From Gaiellasilicea sp963806955 (GTDB lineage: Bacteria > Actinomycetota > Thermoleophilia > Gaiellales > Gaiellaceae), in assembly GCA_963806955.1 (NCBI GenBank), contig CAWDZG010000002.1, positions 1,612,001 through 1,676,000 of the forward strand: a stretch of 64,000 bases of DNA. Reading direction: 5' to 3'. The notes under the pieces are model-generated. The model was not told where the DNA came from. It was given only the letters and a program-made list of their open reading frames with translations, and made no database searches. This document shows positions 17,090 to 25,916 of this stretch, piece by piece (within the stretch, counting starts at the first letter, position 1; the number at the start of each line of letters is the position of its first letter). A program made the position numbers and the translations under genes.

Positions 17090-18177
17090 AGCGCCGCGAG
17101 CGCTTCGGCGTTCCTGGTCAGGTCGTGTGCGCGCTCCACCCGGGCTCGTCCGGCGGCGCCCTCGGCGGATGTCCTCGCGGGATCCAGCAGGCGGGACGCG
17201 ACCGCGGTCGCCAGCTCGGCCACGCTCTCGACCGGGACGATCGCCCCCGCGTCGGTGTCGACCAGCTCTCTGCTCCCTGCGACGTCACTCGCCACCAGGC
17301 TGCGCGCCCGGGCGAGCGCTTCGATCATCGCGTACGACATTCCCTCCCAGCGGGAGGGCTGGACGACCACGTCGGCCGCCGCGAGCCACGTGGCGACGTC
17401 GTCGCTCCAGCCGGCGAAGCGGACGTTGGGGTGGGCCATCGCCTCCAGCGCGGTCCGGTCCGGCCCGTCGCCGACGAGTGCCAGTTGCGCCCGCGGAGCG
17501 GCGGCGAGCACCTGCGGCCACGCCTGCAGCAGCACGTCCTGTCCCTTCTGCCGTGAGAGCCTGCCGATGCAGACCGCCAGCGGGACGTCGTCGAGGGAAA
17601 GCTGCGCCCGCGCTCGGCCCCGTTCTGCCTCAGACGCAGGCGGATACGCGGAGAGATCCACACCGTTGGTGACGACCGTCCACTCGGCGCTGATCCCGGC
17701 TCGCATGCCGGCCTCCCGTTCTGCCTCGCTGACGCACACGATCGCGTCGGTCCAGCGCGCGCCGAGGCGCTCCCACGCCCGTGAGCCGGCTGCGATCACG
17801 CCGTCGACGGCCTCGAACGACCACGCATTCGGCTGAAAGATCGTCGCCGTCCTTCCGCGCACGGCGAGACGTCCGGCGAGGCCCGCCTTGGACGAGTGCA
17901 GGTGGACGAGGTCGGGAGCAACCTCTGTGATCGCTCGTCTCAGCCGGATCGCCTCGCCGAGGCTGCCCGGTCCGGGAGCGCGAGCGGCAGGCCAGGGGAT
18001 GTGCGACACGCCGCTCCCGGTCACAGCCTCGGCCAGAGTGCCATCGCCCGGGCACGCGACGGACACCTGCCAGCCGCGACGAGCCTGGTCGGTCGCGAAG
18101 CCGATCACGCAGCGGGCAACTCCGGCGTCGGTCGGCTGGGACACGTGCAGGACCGAGAGCGGCCTCGCCGCGGTCAT
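17056..18177 (-). CDS. glycosyltransferase family 4
   Basis: A 373-aa GT-B enzyme. SVLHVSQPTDAGVARCVIGFATDQARRGW opens the acceptor domain; VTNGVDLSAYPP, CIGRLSRQKGQDVLLQAW and PSRWEGMSYAMIEALARARSLVASDVAGSRELV form the donor domain with the E-x7-E motif. ATG 18177 overlaps the stop of the upstream glycosyltransferase (ATGA), indicating a coupled operon. Sugar specificity cannot be read from sequence. Confidence 0.9.
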   Translation of the reverse strand: MTAARPLSVLHVSQPTDAGVARCVIGFATDQARRGWQVSVACPGDGTLAEAVTGSGVSHIPWPAARAPGPGSLGEAIRLRRAITEVAPDLVHLHSSKAGLAGRLAVRGRTATIFQPNAWSFEAVDGVIAAGSRAWERLGARWTDAIVCVSEAEREAGMRAGISAEWTVVTNGVDLSAYPPASEAERGRARAQLSLDDVPLAVCIGRLSRQKGQDVLLQAWPQVLAAAPRAQLALVGDGPDRTALEAMAHPNVRFAGWSDDVATWLAAADVVVQPSRWEGMSYAMIEALARARSLVASDVAGSRELVDTDAGAIVPVESVAELATAVASRLLDPARTSAEGAAGRARVERAHDLTRNAEALAALYAAVLSRRRS

Positions 18178-19271
18178 GCGAGCTCGATCCCGGCGAGCAG
18201 GCGTGCGACTGCTCTCGCCGTGTCCTCCCACGAGTAGCGCGCCACGGTCTCGGTACCCCGCCGCCGAAGCTCGTCGCGCAACTCCGCCTCGGCGACGACG
18301 CGTCGAAGTGCGCTCGACCATCCCTCCAGGTCGTTCGGCGGGACGAGGAGCGCCCCAGCGCCGGAAACCTCGCGCACCGCTGGAATGTCGCTCGCGATCA
18401 CCGGGCACCCGCGCGCCATCGCCTCGAGCGGTGTGAAGCCGAAGCCCTCGTAGAGCGACGGCAGCACGACCGCCCGGGCCGACCGGTAGAGGACATCGAT
18501 CTCGGCGTCCGTGACCTCGTGCCGCAACTCGATCCGACCGGCGTTGCGCGCTGCCGCGATGGCGGCGAGCAACTCCCGATAGCCCTCACCGGGCCGGCCC
18601 GCGAGCACGAGCCGAGCGGGTGCGTCCGCCTGGTCGAACGCGCGAACGAGGAACGGGAGGTTCTTGTTCGCGGCCAGGTTCCCGACGAAGAGCAGAAAGG
18701 GGCTCTCGTCCAGAGGCGTCGGATCGTCCCGGTGCGACTCTGCGGGCAGGAAGCCGGGCCCGGAGTGGATGACGTGGATGCGCTCCTGCGGCGCCGCGAA
18801 GTGACTCACCACCTCGTCCTTGGCGAACTGGGAGACGGCAACCACCGCGCGCGCCTGGCGGAGAGCCCATGGATACAAGCGTCTCTTGTAGCCGCCACGG
18901 ACCGGGTTGAAGCCGTGCGCGACGGTCGCATCGTGCGCCGTCGTCACGAACGGGCGCCGGTGCGCGACGATCGGCCCCGACAGGTCGAAGAAGTGGAGCA
19001 GGTCGGCGCGGTGGCGGAGCAGCGCCAGCTGTTCGGCCGCGAGGCGCGGCGGTCCCGTCTGAAAGCGGCGATGGAGCGGGAGCTCCGAGACGTCGATGTG
19101 CTCCGGCGCGACCGCTCGTGCACCCTCAGGGCTCGTCAAGAGGGTCAGGCTCAGGTCGGGGAACTCGCCGCTGACGCGGTCGAGAGCCTGCGCGAGCGCT
19201 CGCGCGTAACGAGGCACGCCCGACGTGTTCCCGGCAATCAGGCCGACGAGGCAGACGGAACGCGCAGTCAC
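18174..19271 (-). CDS. glycosyltransferase family 4
   Basis: A 365-aa GT-B enzyme of the mannosyltransferase-like GT4 type. Features: CLVGLIAGNTSGVPRYARAL, VTTAHDATVAHGF, FLLFVGNLAANKNLPFLVRAF and SLYEGFGFTPLEAMARGCPVIASDIPAVREV with the canonical E-GFGF-x-LEAMA motif. GTG 19271 overlaps the stop of the upstream Wzy-like gene (GTGA). Confidence 0.9.
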   Translation of the reverse strand: MTARSVCLVGLIAGNTSGVPRYARALAQALDRVSGEFPDLSLTLLTSPEGARAVAPEHIDVSELPLHRRFQTGPPRLAAEQLALLRHRADLLHFFDLSGPIVAHRRPFVTTAHDATVAHGFNPVRGGYKRRLYPWALRQARAVVAVSQFAKDEVVSHFAAPQERIHVIHSGPGFLPAESHRDDPTPLDESPFLLFVGNLAANKNLPFLVRAFDQADAPARLVLAGRPGEGYRELLAAIAAARNAGRIELRHEVTDAEIDVLYRSARAVVLPSLYEGFGFTPLEAMARGCPVIASDIPAVREVSGAGALLVPPNDLEGWSSALRRVVAEAELRDELRRRGTETVARYSWEDTARAVARLLAGIELA

Positions 19272-20704
19272 GGCCTGGGAGCGCCCGCGAGGGCTTCCGC
19301 CCGGTCGGCGTGCGCGGCGGCCAGTGCCACCCCGACGAGCAGCAGCCCGACGAACGCGGTCGGAAAGCCCGTGAACGAGTCGCGCGTGACGGCATCGAGC
19401 AGCAGTGACACCAGGATCCCGAGCGCGAGCCACCCCGCCCTCAGGCCGGCGCGGGCGGCGGCGGCGGCGAGCAGCGTTAGGCGGGCATAGAGCACCGTCA
19501 GGACGACGAGCCCCACGAAGCCGATGTCGGCGAGCGTGGCGAAGTAGCCCGAATCGACGGCCTCGATGTTGTTGCGCTTGGCCTCGTTCGCGTCGCGGGT
19601 GAGCGAGTACGTCGCTCTGTTCGCTGCGGTACCCACGGTTCCGACGCCGCGACCGAAGAAGAGCGCTGCCGGGTCGTCACCGAGCGCGACCTCCCAGGCG
19701 CTGGTGCGACCGTTCAACGTCAGGTAACCGCTCGACCCCGCCACGACCGTTCGCGTCTGCGTCGCACCTTGCGTGCCCAGCAGCAGGACCGGTGCCGCGA
19801 CGGCCGCGGCTGCGAGCAGGGCGAATGCGGTCGTGTGCCGATCGCGACGGGCAAGCCACAGCCCGACGAGTGCGACGACGATGAGCGCAGACGTGCGCAC
19901 GTAGCCGACCACGAGCCCGGCTGCGATTGCGGCGCCGCCGAGAACGACGATGGGGCGACGATTCGCCCAGAGGAGGACGGCCGTGAGGCCGAAGAGCAGC
20001 AGCGCTGCGTAGGCGAACGGGTCGTCGAGTGTGCCGAAGCTCCTGAGCCTGCCGGCGAAGAAGCGCACCTGGACGTTGAACTCGTAGCCGAGGTCAACCA
20101 GGGCGAACGGCCCGATCGCCTGCTGAGCGACCCCGTACAGGCCGATCGCGGCCGTCGTTGCGATAAGGGAGATCGAGGCCCACCGGAGCGTTCGCCGTGG
20201 GTCTGGCAGCGTCAGGCCGACGAGGAGCAGCAGCAGCGGCTGTGCCGTCAGGCGGACGCCGTGGACCCAGCCCAGGTCGAGGCCGGTGCCGTCGAGCAGC
20301 CCGCCCACGTTCAGGACGTAGAGCGAGAGCAGAACCGCCACGCTTCCGGCGACCCAGCTGTCGACGGTGCGCGGCGTGCTCGTCGCGCGGCGCTGGACGA
20401 GCACGATCAGTGCGGCGAGCACCGCCGACAGCACGACGAGCTCTTTGAGAGGCCCGCTCCACGGGACGACGAGCGCCTTCAGCGAGGGGAGGACGGCGAA
20501 GAGCGGGATCGTGGCAGCGACGCCGATGTGCGGCACGGCGACGAACGCTCCCACGAGCGCCGAGAGGCCGACGAGCAGCACGAGCGGCCCGAGCGTCGCC
20601 GTGGCACCCACGACGCCTACGGCGAGCGTGCCGGCCAGCGTGATCGCCGCGCCGAGCGCGAGCAGGCCGAGATCGCCGCGTGCGAACGGCAGCGCCACAC
20701 GCAT
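19268..20704 (-). CDS. O-antigen polymerase/ligase-like membrane protein (Wzy-like)
   Basis: A 478-aa polytopic protein with about 12 hydrophobic helices. A large extracytoplasmic loop contains SGYLTLNGRTSAWEVALGDDPAALFFGRGVGTVG, resembling the Wzy_C/O-antigen ligase loop (R-x-x-W..P..G.G.G), followed by DSGYFATLADIGFVGLVVL. It probably polymerises or ligates undecaprenyl-linked repeat units at the outer face of the membrane. ATG shares 1 nt with the kinase stop (TGATG). It is the first of two Wzy-like proteins in the locus. Confidence 0.82.
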   Translation of the reverse strand: MRVALPFARGDLGLLALGAAITLAGTLAVGVVGATATLGPLVLLVGLSALVGAFVAVPHIGVAATIPLFAVLPSLKALVVPWSGPLKELVVLSAVLAALIVLVQRRATSTPRTVDSWVAGSVAVLLSLYVLNVGGLLDGTGLDLGWVHGVRLTAQPLLLLLVGLTLPDPRRTLRWASISLIATTAAIGLYGVAQQAIGPFALVDLGYEFNVQVRFFAGRLRSFGTLDDPFAYAALLLFGLTAVLLWANRRPIVVLGGAAIAAGLVVGYVRTSALIVVALVGLWLARRDRHTTAFALLAAAAVAAPVLLLGTQGATQTRTVVAGSSGYLTLNGRTSAWEVALGDDPAALFFGRGVGTVGTAANRATYSLTRDANEAKRNNIEAVDSGYFATLADIGFVGLVVLTVLYARLTLLAAAAARAGLRAGWLALGILVSLLLDAVTRDSFTGFPTAFVGLLLVGVALAAAHADRAEALAGAPRP

Positions 20705-22233
20705 CAGCCGCTGGCTAGCCGGGATCCGTAGTACGAGCGGTGCTCTTCTGTCGAGACGTCGGTGAGGACCGCCCCGACGAACCTGGACGACCAGGTCTTC
20801 GACTGGCGCTGCAGCGCTTGCAGCTCGCGCCGGGTCGCGCGGCCGTGGCGGACGACGGCGACGACGAGCTCGACGCTGCGGGACAGCTCGGCCATCTCGG
20901 CGGTCAACAGGGCGGGTGGCGTGTCGAGGATCACGAAGTCGGCGCTGGAGCGCAGCTTGTCGAGCAGCTTGGGCAGGCGCTTGGAGCGGATCAGCTCCGC
21001 CGCGGTCAACGAGCCGCCCGCGGGGAGGACGAGGAGCGACCCGCCGCCGGCGCGCCCTTCCGTCGGCTCGCTCTGGCTCCGCCCGCCGTTGGTCGCCTGC
21101 GGAAACGCAGCACGCTGCCGGATCGGTCCGGTCTGAATGATCGGCACCGACCACAGCAACGGTTCGACCGGCGCGTCCATGCGAATTGCCTGCAGCACAC
21201 CCGGGGCGGCGTTGTCGATCCCGAACACGGCGCCGACGGACGGGCGGCGGACGTCGAAGTCGGCCAAGATGACGTCCGACCCGCGGCGGGCGAGCGCGAC
21301 CGCGAGATTGGCCGCGGTGGATGTCTTGCCTTCGCTTGCGACCGCGCTCGTGACGGCGAGCAGCCGTTCGCCGTCGGACGAACGCAGCTGCATCAGGTTC
21401 GCGGCGAGGAGCGCATAGGTGTCGCCGAACTCCTCCTCGTACCGGCCGTACATCACGAGACGCGCTCGCCGCGGCAGGCTGCGGACGCTGGCGAGGAGAG
21501 GCACGTCGAGCAGTTCTTCGACGTCGGCCTCGGTGCGCACCCGCGTGTTGAGCGCCTCCCTGCCGCCGACCAGCAGGAGCGCGACCAGCAGGCCCAGTGC
21601 GCCTCCGAGCATCGAGTCGCGGACGGGAGCCGGGCTGATCTTGTCGGCCCTGTCGGCCCGGTCGATCGGAACGGCGTTGCCCGAGTTCAGCGTGTCGAGC
21701 AACTCGAGCCGGTTCAGCTGCTCGCTGAGGAACGGGCTGTTGCCCGACCGGGCCAGTTCCGCGCGAACCTGGCGGATGGCCTGCTTGATCGTGGCCCCCT
21801 GGATGTCCTCGCGGTAGGAGATGTACTCGGCCGACAGCGCATTTGCGATCCCGACGGTCCGCTCGGCGTCGTCCGACTCGACCCTGAACGTGATGATGCC
21901 GCTCTCGGCCGAGACGGTGGTGGCATCCTGCAGCTCGTCGGCGCTGCCCAGCTCGGGATTTCCCTCGGCGGTCCGGTCGAAGAGCGCGTCCGAGGCGGCG
22001 ATCGCCTCCTCGATGTCCTCGGCCCGCTGCGGATCGACGAACGAGGTCTGGACGTCCGTCAGGGTCGAGGCCAGATCGTTCGGCGCGTTCAGGACCTGCG
22101 AGCTCGCGGCGTACGTCGGGCCGCTCAGCTGACGGAGGACGTTGAGGCCGGCGATGCCGACGAGCACGAGGACGAGGACGAGCGGCAGCGAGCGGCGCAG
22201 CGTCTCCTTGAGCGCTTCGGTGCCACCGCTCAT
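20704..22233 (-). CDS. Wzz-CpsD type fusion: chain-length regulator with BY-kinase domain
   Basis: A 509-aa protein. An N-terminal Wzz domain (TM at about 15-33, periplasmic coiled region, second TM at about 210-228) is followed by a cytoplasmic P-loop kinase domain: Walker A ASEGKTSTAANLA, Walker A' ILADFDVRRPS, Walker B FVILDTPPA. The C-terminus has one YY pair (HRSYYGS), a minimal version of the usual tyrosine cluster. Its likely phosphatase is the CpsB-like protein at 14353-15093. First gene of the minus-strand EPS operon reaching to 17056. Confidence 0.88.
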   Translation of the reverse strand: MSGGTEALKETLRRSLPLVLVLVLVGIAGLNVLRQLSGPTYAASSQVLNAPNDLASTLTDVQTSFVDPQRAEDIEEAIAASDALFDRTAEGNPELGSADELQDATTVSAESGIITFRVESDDAERTVGIANALSAEYISYREDIQGATIKQAIRQVRAELARSGNSPFLSEQLNRLELLDTLNSGNAVPIDRADRADKISPAPVRDSMLGGALGLLVALLLVGGREALNTRVRTEADVEELLDVPLLASVRSLPRRARLVMYGRYEEEFGDTYALLAANLMQLRSSDGERLLAVTSAVASEGKTSTAANLAVALARRGSDVILADFDVRRPSVGAVFGIDNAAPGVLQAIRMDAPVEPLLWSVPIIQTGPIRQRAAFPQATNGGRSQSEPTEGRAGGGSLLVLPAGGSLTAAELIRSKRLPKLLDKLRSSADFVILDTPPALLTAEMAELSRSVELVVAVVRHGRATRRELQALQRQSKTWSSRFVGAVLTDVSTEEHRSYYGSRLASG

Positions 22234-22442
22234 CGCGGTGCCCTCCCGGGAAGCCAGCTCACCGCTCGTGCTTGCACGCGCACACCGTACCGGCTGGCGT
22301 CTGCAGGCACCCCCTATTCGGGTGACCTCCCTCCCTGGAACGGGTGTCCTTCGATCGAGTCACTCGAACGAGGGTCGGAGGTCGTGGGATGTCCTCCGAT
22401 GGGTACGGGGTCGCCCCGATCCGAGCAGGAAGGGAACCCCGC

Positions 22443-23981
22443 TTGCCCGTCCGTCCCACACGTTCCGCAGCGCGCGTCTCCGCTGCGCTCATCTCCGCCC
22501 TCGCCGTGCTCGGCCTCGCCTCGGCCGCGGGAGGGCCTGCTCGTGCCGCCGTCACCAGCGCGAGCGCCGCGCCCCAGTCGTCCGTTCGCTGGGCCGGCAG
22601 TTCCTTCTACCGCGCAGAGGGCCTGCGGAGGCATCTCGGGCTCCGCGGCGGCCGCTGGGACGCATTCCTCCGCGCTCATCCGCGGGTCGTGCGTGAGTTC
22701 GGGCTGGAAAAGGTCGTGTGGCAGCGGCGGGCGTTCTACTCGCCTGCGGGGATCTCGGTCGTGCTGCGCGCGAACGGCGTGAGCTACCTGCGCTGGCAGC
22801 GCGTTCACCCAGGTGCAGCCGCCAAGTTGCGTCGGAACCGCACGGCAGCAGTCCCAACCGCGGCTGCCGCTGCTCCGGCTCCGCGTCGAACGGACGCGGC
22901 CGCGACCGGTGCGGCCGCGTCGCCGCCACCCCCGGTCTCCTCCTCGCCCGGGGCGGCCCCCGCTCTTGCTGCGCCCACCGCCAGGAACCCGGCCGCGCGG
23001 CGGCTGCGCTTCGGCGTCTCGCTGGACAATCCGGAGTACCGCGCATCTAACGAGCGGGACCGCGAGTTCGACGAGCTGGCGGAGATGGGCGCCGGCTGGG
23101 TGCGCTTCGACGTGAAGTGGGCGGACGTCCAGTGGGACGGGCCGGACTCCTTCAACTGGTCCAAGTACGACCCGCTTGTCGATGCGGCGCGTGCTCGCGG
23201 CCTGCAGGTCCTGGCGAACCTCGCCTACTCGCCAAGTTGGGCCCGGGATCCGGGCACCGACGACAAGTTCGCGCCACAGACCCCGGAGCGCCGGGAGGCG
23301 TTCGCGCGGTTCGCCGCCGAGGCAGCACGTCACTTCGCCGGTCGCATCGAGCACTGGGAGCTGTGGAATGAGCCCAACAGCCCGATCTTCTGGCGGCCGA
23401 GCCCGAACGCAGTCGACTACGCCGCCCTGATCAACGTCGCATACCGGAGCGTGAAGGCGGCTCGGCCGGGTGCCACCGTCCTCGCCGGTGCGACTGCGCC
23501 GGCGCAGAACGGCGACGGCTGGATCGACGAGGTCGACTTCCTCAACGCCGTCTACGCGGCCGGCGGCCGGGGCTCCTTCGACGCCTGGAGCCACCACCCG
23601 TACGAGTTCATCTGGGGCCCGGGCCTCGTGCACGCTCAATCGGCGTGGTATCAGATGTTCGGCACCAGCCCGAGTCTTCGCTCGGCGATGGTCGCGAACG
23701 GCGACGAGTCGAAGCAGATCTGGGGCACCGAGAGTGGGCCGCCCTCGCAGGGGAGCCTCAACGGCTTCACCTTCTCGGAGGAGCACCAGGCTCGGCAGAT
23801 CACCCAGACCCATGAAGCGTGGCTCACCTATCCGTGGGCCGGAGTGCTGTTTGCCTACACCGGACGTGATCTCGCTGCGTATGGTGGCGGTGACAGTTGG
23901 TCCTACCTCGGACTGCTGCGCCATGACCTCTCACGGAAACCGGCCTGGTTCTCGTTCAGGGCATCGGCTCTCGCGGGGTAG
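22443..23981 (+). CDS. secreted PslG-like glycoside hydrolase (GH39/GH5 clan)
   Basis: A 512-aa exported protein. A signal peptide (basic start, hydrophobic ALISALAVLGLASAA, cleavage near ARA-A) precedes two related modules of about 45 aa (FYRAEGLRRHLGL..WDAFLRAHPRVV and FYSPAGISVVLRANG..WQRVHPGAA), a Pro/Ala-rich linker, then a TIM barrel starting RLRFGVSLDNPEYR. Proton donor in WELWNEPN (Glu about 310), nucleophile in WGTESG (Glu about 430). TTG 22443 is chosen because GGAAGGG precedes it and it gives a clean signal peptide; ATG 22389 is the alternative. Inferred role: trimming of the EPS. Confidence 0.8.
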   Translation: MPVRPTRSAARVSAALISALAVLGLASAAGGPARAAVTSASAAPQSSVRWAGSSFYRAEGLRRHLGLRGGRWDAFLRAHPRVVREFGLEKVVWQRRAFYSPAGISVVLRANGVSYLRWQRVHPGAAAKLRRNRTAAVPTAAAAAPAPRRTDAAATGAAASPPPPVSSSPGAAPALAAPTARNPAARRLRFGVSLDNPEYRASNERDREFDELAEMGAGWVRFDVKWADVQWDGPDSFNWSKYDPLVDAARARGLQVLANLAYSPSWARDPGTDDKFAPQTPERREAFARFAAEAARHFAGRIEHWELWNEPNSPIFWRPSPNAVDYAALINVAYRSVKAARPGATVLAGATAPAQNGDGWIDEVDFLNAVYAAGGRGSFDAWSHHPYEFIWGPGLVHAQSAWYQMFGTSPSLRSAMVANGDESKQIWGTESGPPSQGSLNGFTFSEEHQARQITQTHEAWLTYPWAGVLFAYTGRDLAAYGGGDSWSYLGLLRHDLSRKPAWFSFRASALAG

Positions 23982-24014
23982 CGGCAGAACGACTCGAAGC
24001 GAGGGGGGCCGGGC

Positions 24015-24884
24015 GTGCTGACCATCGTGATTTCCGCGCTCAATGAGGCAGCCACCATCGGGGGGATGCTCGACTCGCTGGCGCGGCAGCGGAGCTCGGT
24101 CGCGTGGGAGGTCGTGCTGGCCGACAACGGCTCGAGGGACGAGACCGTGGAGATCGCGGGGAGCTACCGGTCCCGTCTGCCTGACCTCAGAGTCGTCGAC
24201 GCGTCGGCGGTGCGGGGCGTCTCCTACGCGCGGAATCGCGGTGTCGACGCCGCTGCGGGGGAGCTGATCGCGTTCCTGGACGCCGACGACGAGGTTGCCG
24301 AGGGGTGGGTCGCCGCCATGACCGCCGCGCTGTCCCGACACGAGCTCGTCGCTGCACGGCTTGACTTCGATCGGCTCAACCCGGCCTGGGCGCGAGCCAC
24401 CCGCTCCGGGCACCAGGCGCATGGCACGCTCGACTGGTGGCTGGGCGAGTACCACCCGTTCGCGTACGGATGCACGATCGGACTGCACCGCCGGCTCCAC
24501 GAGGAGATCGGGGGGTTCGACGAGTCCGTCGTGCCGGCCGGTGAGGACATGGACTACTGCTGGCGGTTGCAGGCTGCCGGTCACACCCTGTCGTTTGCCC
24601 CCGACGCACTCGTTCACTACCGGCTGCGGTCGAGCCTGCGGGGGATCTTCCGCCAGGCTCGAGCGTACGGCGAGTGCTTGCCGCTGCTGTACCGCAAGCA
24701 CCGACCGTTGGGAATGTCGCCTGTAGCCCACCCCGTCCGGCGTGGTCTCCACCGCTGGGCTCGAGCGCTGCGCCATCTGGTCTTGGTCGGCCGGCGAGAC
24801 CGTGCCGCACGCCTCGCGTGGGATGTCGGCGAACGGATCGGCATTCTCCGCGGCGCGATCAGGCAGCGCGTCCTCCTGCTCTGA
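24015..24884 (+). CDS. glycosyltransferase family 2
   Basis: A 289-aa GT-A enzyme: LTIVISALNEAATIGGMLDSL, VVLADNGSRDETVEIA, SYARNRGVDAAAGELIAFLDADDE (DXD-type metal site), GGFDESVVPAGEDMDYCWRLQAAG (E-D-x-D-x-x-x-R acceptor/catalytic region). GTG 24015 follows a G-rich Shine-Dalgarno (GAGGGGGG). It lies directly downstream of the glycoside hydrolase and ends 3 nt before the convergent second GT2. Confidence 0.9.
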   Translation: MLTIVISALNEAATIGGMLDSLARQRSSVAWEVVLADNGSRDETVEIAGSYRSRLPDLRVVDASAVRGVSYARNRGVDAAAGELIAFLDADDEVAEGWVAAMTAALSRHELVAARLDFDRLNPAWARATRSGHQAHGTLDWWLGEYHPFAYGCTIGLHRRLHEEIGGFDESVVPAGEDMDYCWRLQAAGHTLSFAPDALVHYRLRSSLRGIFRQARAYGECLPLLYRKHRPLGMSPVAHPVRRGLHRWARALRHLVLVGRRDRAARLAWDVGERIGILRGAIRQRVLLL

Positions 24885-24887
24885 CGA

Positions 24888-25916
24888 TCAGTAGCGGCGC
24901 CCGATCGCGGGCACTGCCCGCCGGACGAGTTGGCGACCGGGCCGGCCGAGCAGCGCCCAGCCAAGCGTGAGGACGATCCGAGGCGACAGCAGCGTCCGTG
25001 GATCGATCGCCGCTGCACGGCGCGTGAGCCGCAGAGTTGTGCCCAGTCCGGGCTCCGTGCCGGTGTTCGTGCGCACCACGCCGGCGAGCTCGCCGCGCGC
25101 CCACCTGCGACCGAGTAGCCGAAGCCGGGCTGCATCGGGTAGCTCGGCGCCGAAGCGGCCGAGAAACCGCTCGTTGACCGCACGGCACGCGGCCGTATAG
25201 CCCAGGCTCGGTGCGTAGTGGCCGCCGGGCAGCACGATCGCATCGCCGAGCACGCTCTGCGAGCCGCCGTGGCGACGCACCGCCGTCAGCGGTTCGGGGA
25301 CGTGCACCACGTGGCCGTGACGGGAGACGCGGAGGAAGAAGCCGTAGTCGGTCGCGAGGCCGTCGTCCGGGTCGAAGCGCTCACCGCTCAGGCGGTCGCG
25401 GCGCAGCACCGCGCTCGTCATGTCCACTCGCACTCCCTTGCGCATCGAGCCGCGCACGAACTCCGCCGGTGACTCCGCTGCCGCTGCCGAGCCCCACCAG
25501 CTCACGTGCTCGGTCAGCGTCGCTCCGTCGGCGTCGATGAAGCGGAAGTCGCCATGGACGAGGACCGCCTCCGGGTGGCGATCGAACGCCGCCAGCTTGC
25601 GGGCGAGATTGTCCGGCAGCATCAGGTCGTCGTCCTGGAGGATGGTGACGAGCGGCGCCGTGCCGAGCCCCAGGCAGCGGTTGAGGTTGCCGTGCAGGCC
25701 GATGTTCTCGGGGAGGCGCGAGTAGGCAATCCGGGGATCGGCTCCGAACGACGCGACCACCGCCTCCGTGTCGTCCGTCGAGCCGTTGTCCGAGACGACG
25801 ATCTCGAAGTCGACCAGGGTCTGCGAGAGCGCCGAGGTGAGCGCCTGCCGCAGGAGCTCGGCCCGGTTCCAGGTCGGGATGGCGACCGTCACGCGAGGCT
25901 GGCCGGCCACTGTCAC
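24888..25916 (-). CDS. glycosyltransferase family 2
   Basis: A 342-aa GT-A enzyme: RVTVAIPTWNRAELLRQAL, EIVVSDNGSTDDTEAVV, VTILQDDDLMLPDNL (metal-binding Asp cluster) and DDGLATDYGFFLRVSRHG. GTG 25916 overlaps the stop of the upstream GT4 gene (GTGA), placing it in an operon with the GT4, flippase and polymerase genes to the right. Confidence 0.9.
   Translation of the reverse strand: MTVAGQPRVTVAIPTWNRAELLRQALTSALSQTLVDFEIVVSDNGSTDDTEAVVASFGADPRIAYSRLPENIGLHGNLNRCLGLGTAPLVTILQDDDLMLPDNLARKLAAFDRHPEAVLVHGDFRFIDADGATLTEHVSWWGSAAAAESPAEFVRGSMRKGVRVDMTSAVLRRDRLSGERFDPDDGLATDYGFFLRVSRHGHVVHVPEPLTAVRRHGGSQSVLGDAIVLPGGHYAPSLGYTAACRAVNERFLGRFGAELPDAARLRLLGRRWARGELAGVVRTNTGTEPGLGTTLRLTRRAAAIDPRTLLSPRIVLTLGWALLGRPGRQLVRRAVPAIGRRY

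Noticed and set aside
19268..21154. Longer N-terminal extensions of the Wzy-like and several glycosyltransferase frames
   Set aside because: The extensions overlap clearly coding upstream genes, and each gene has a start codon overlapping the upstream stop by 1-4 nt.
22234..22442. Several imperfect inverted repeats between the kinase gene and the glycoside hydrolase (for example TTCGA..TCGAA, GGAGG..CCTCC)
   Set aside because: Short, with differing spacings and no promoter hexamers placed around them; expected by chance in GC-rich DNA.
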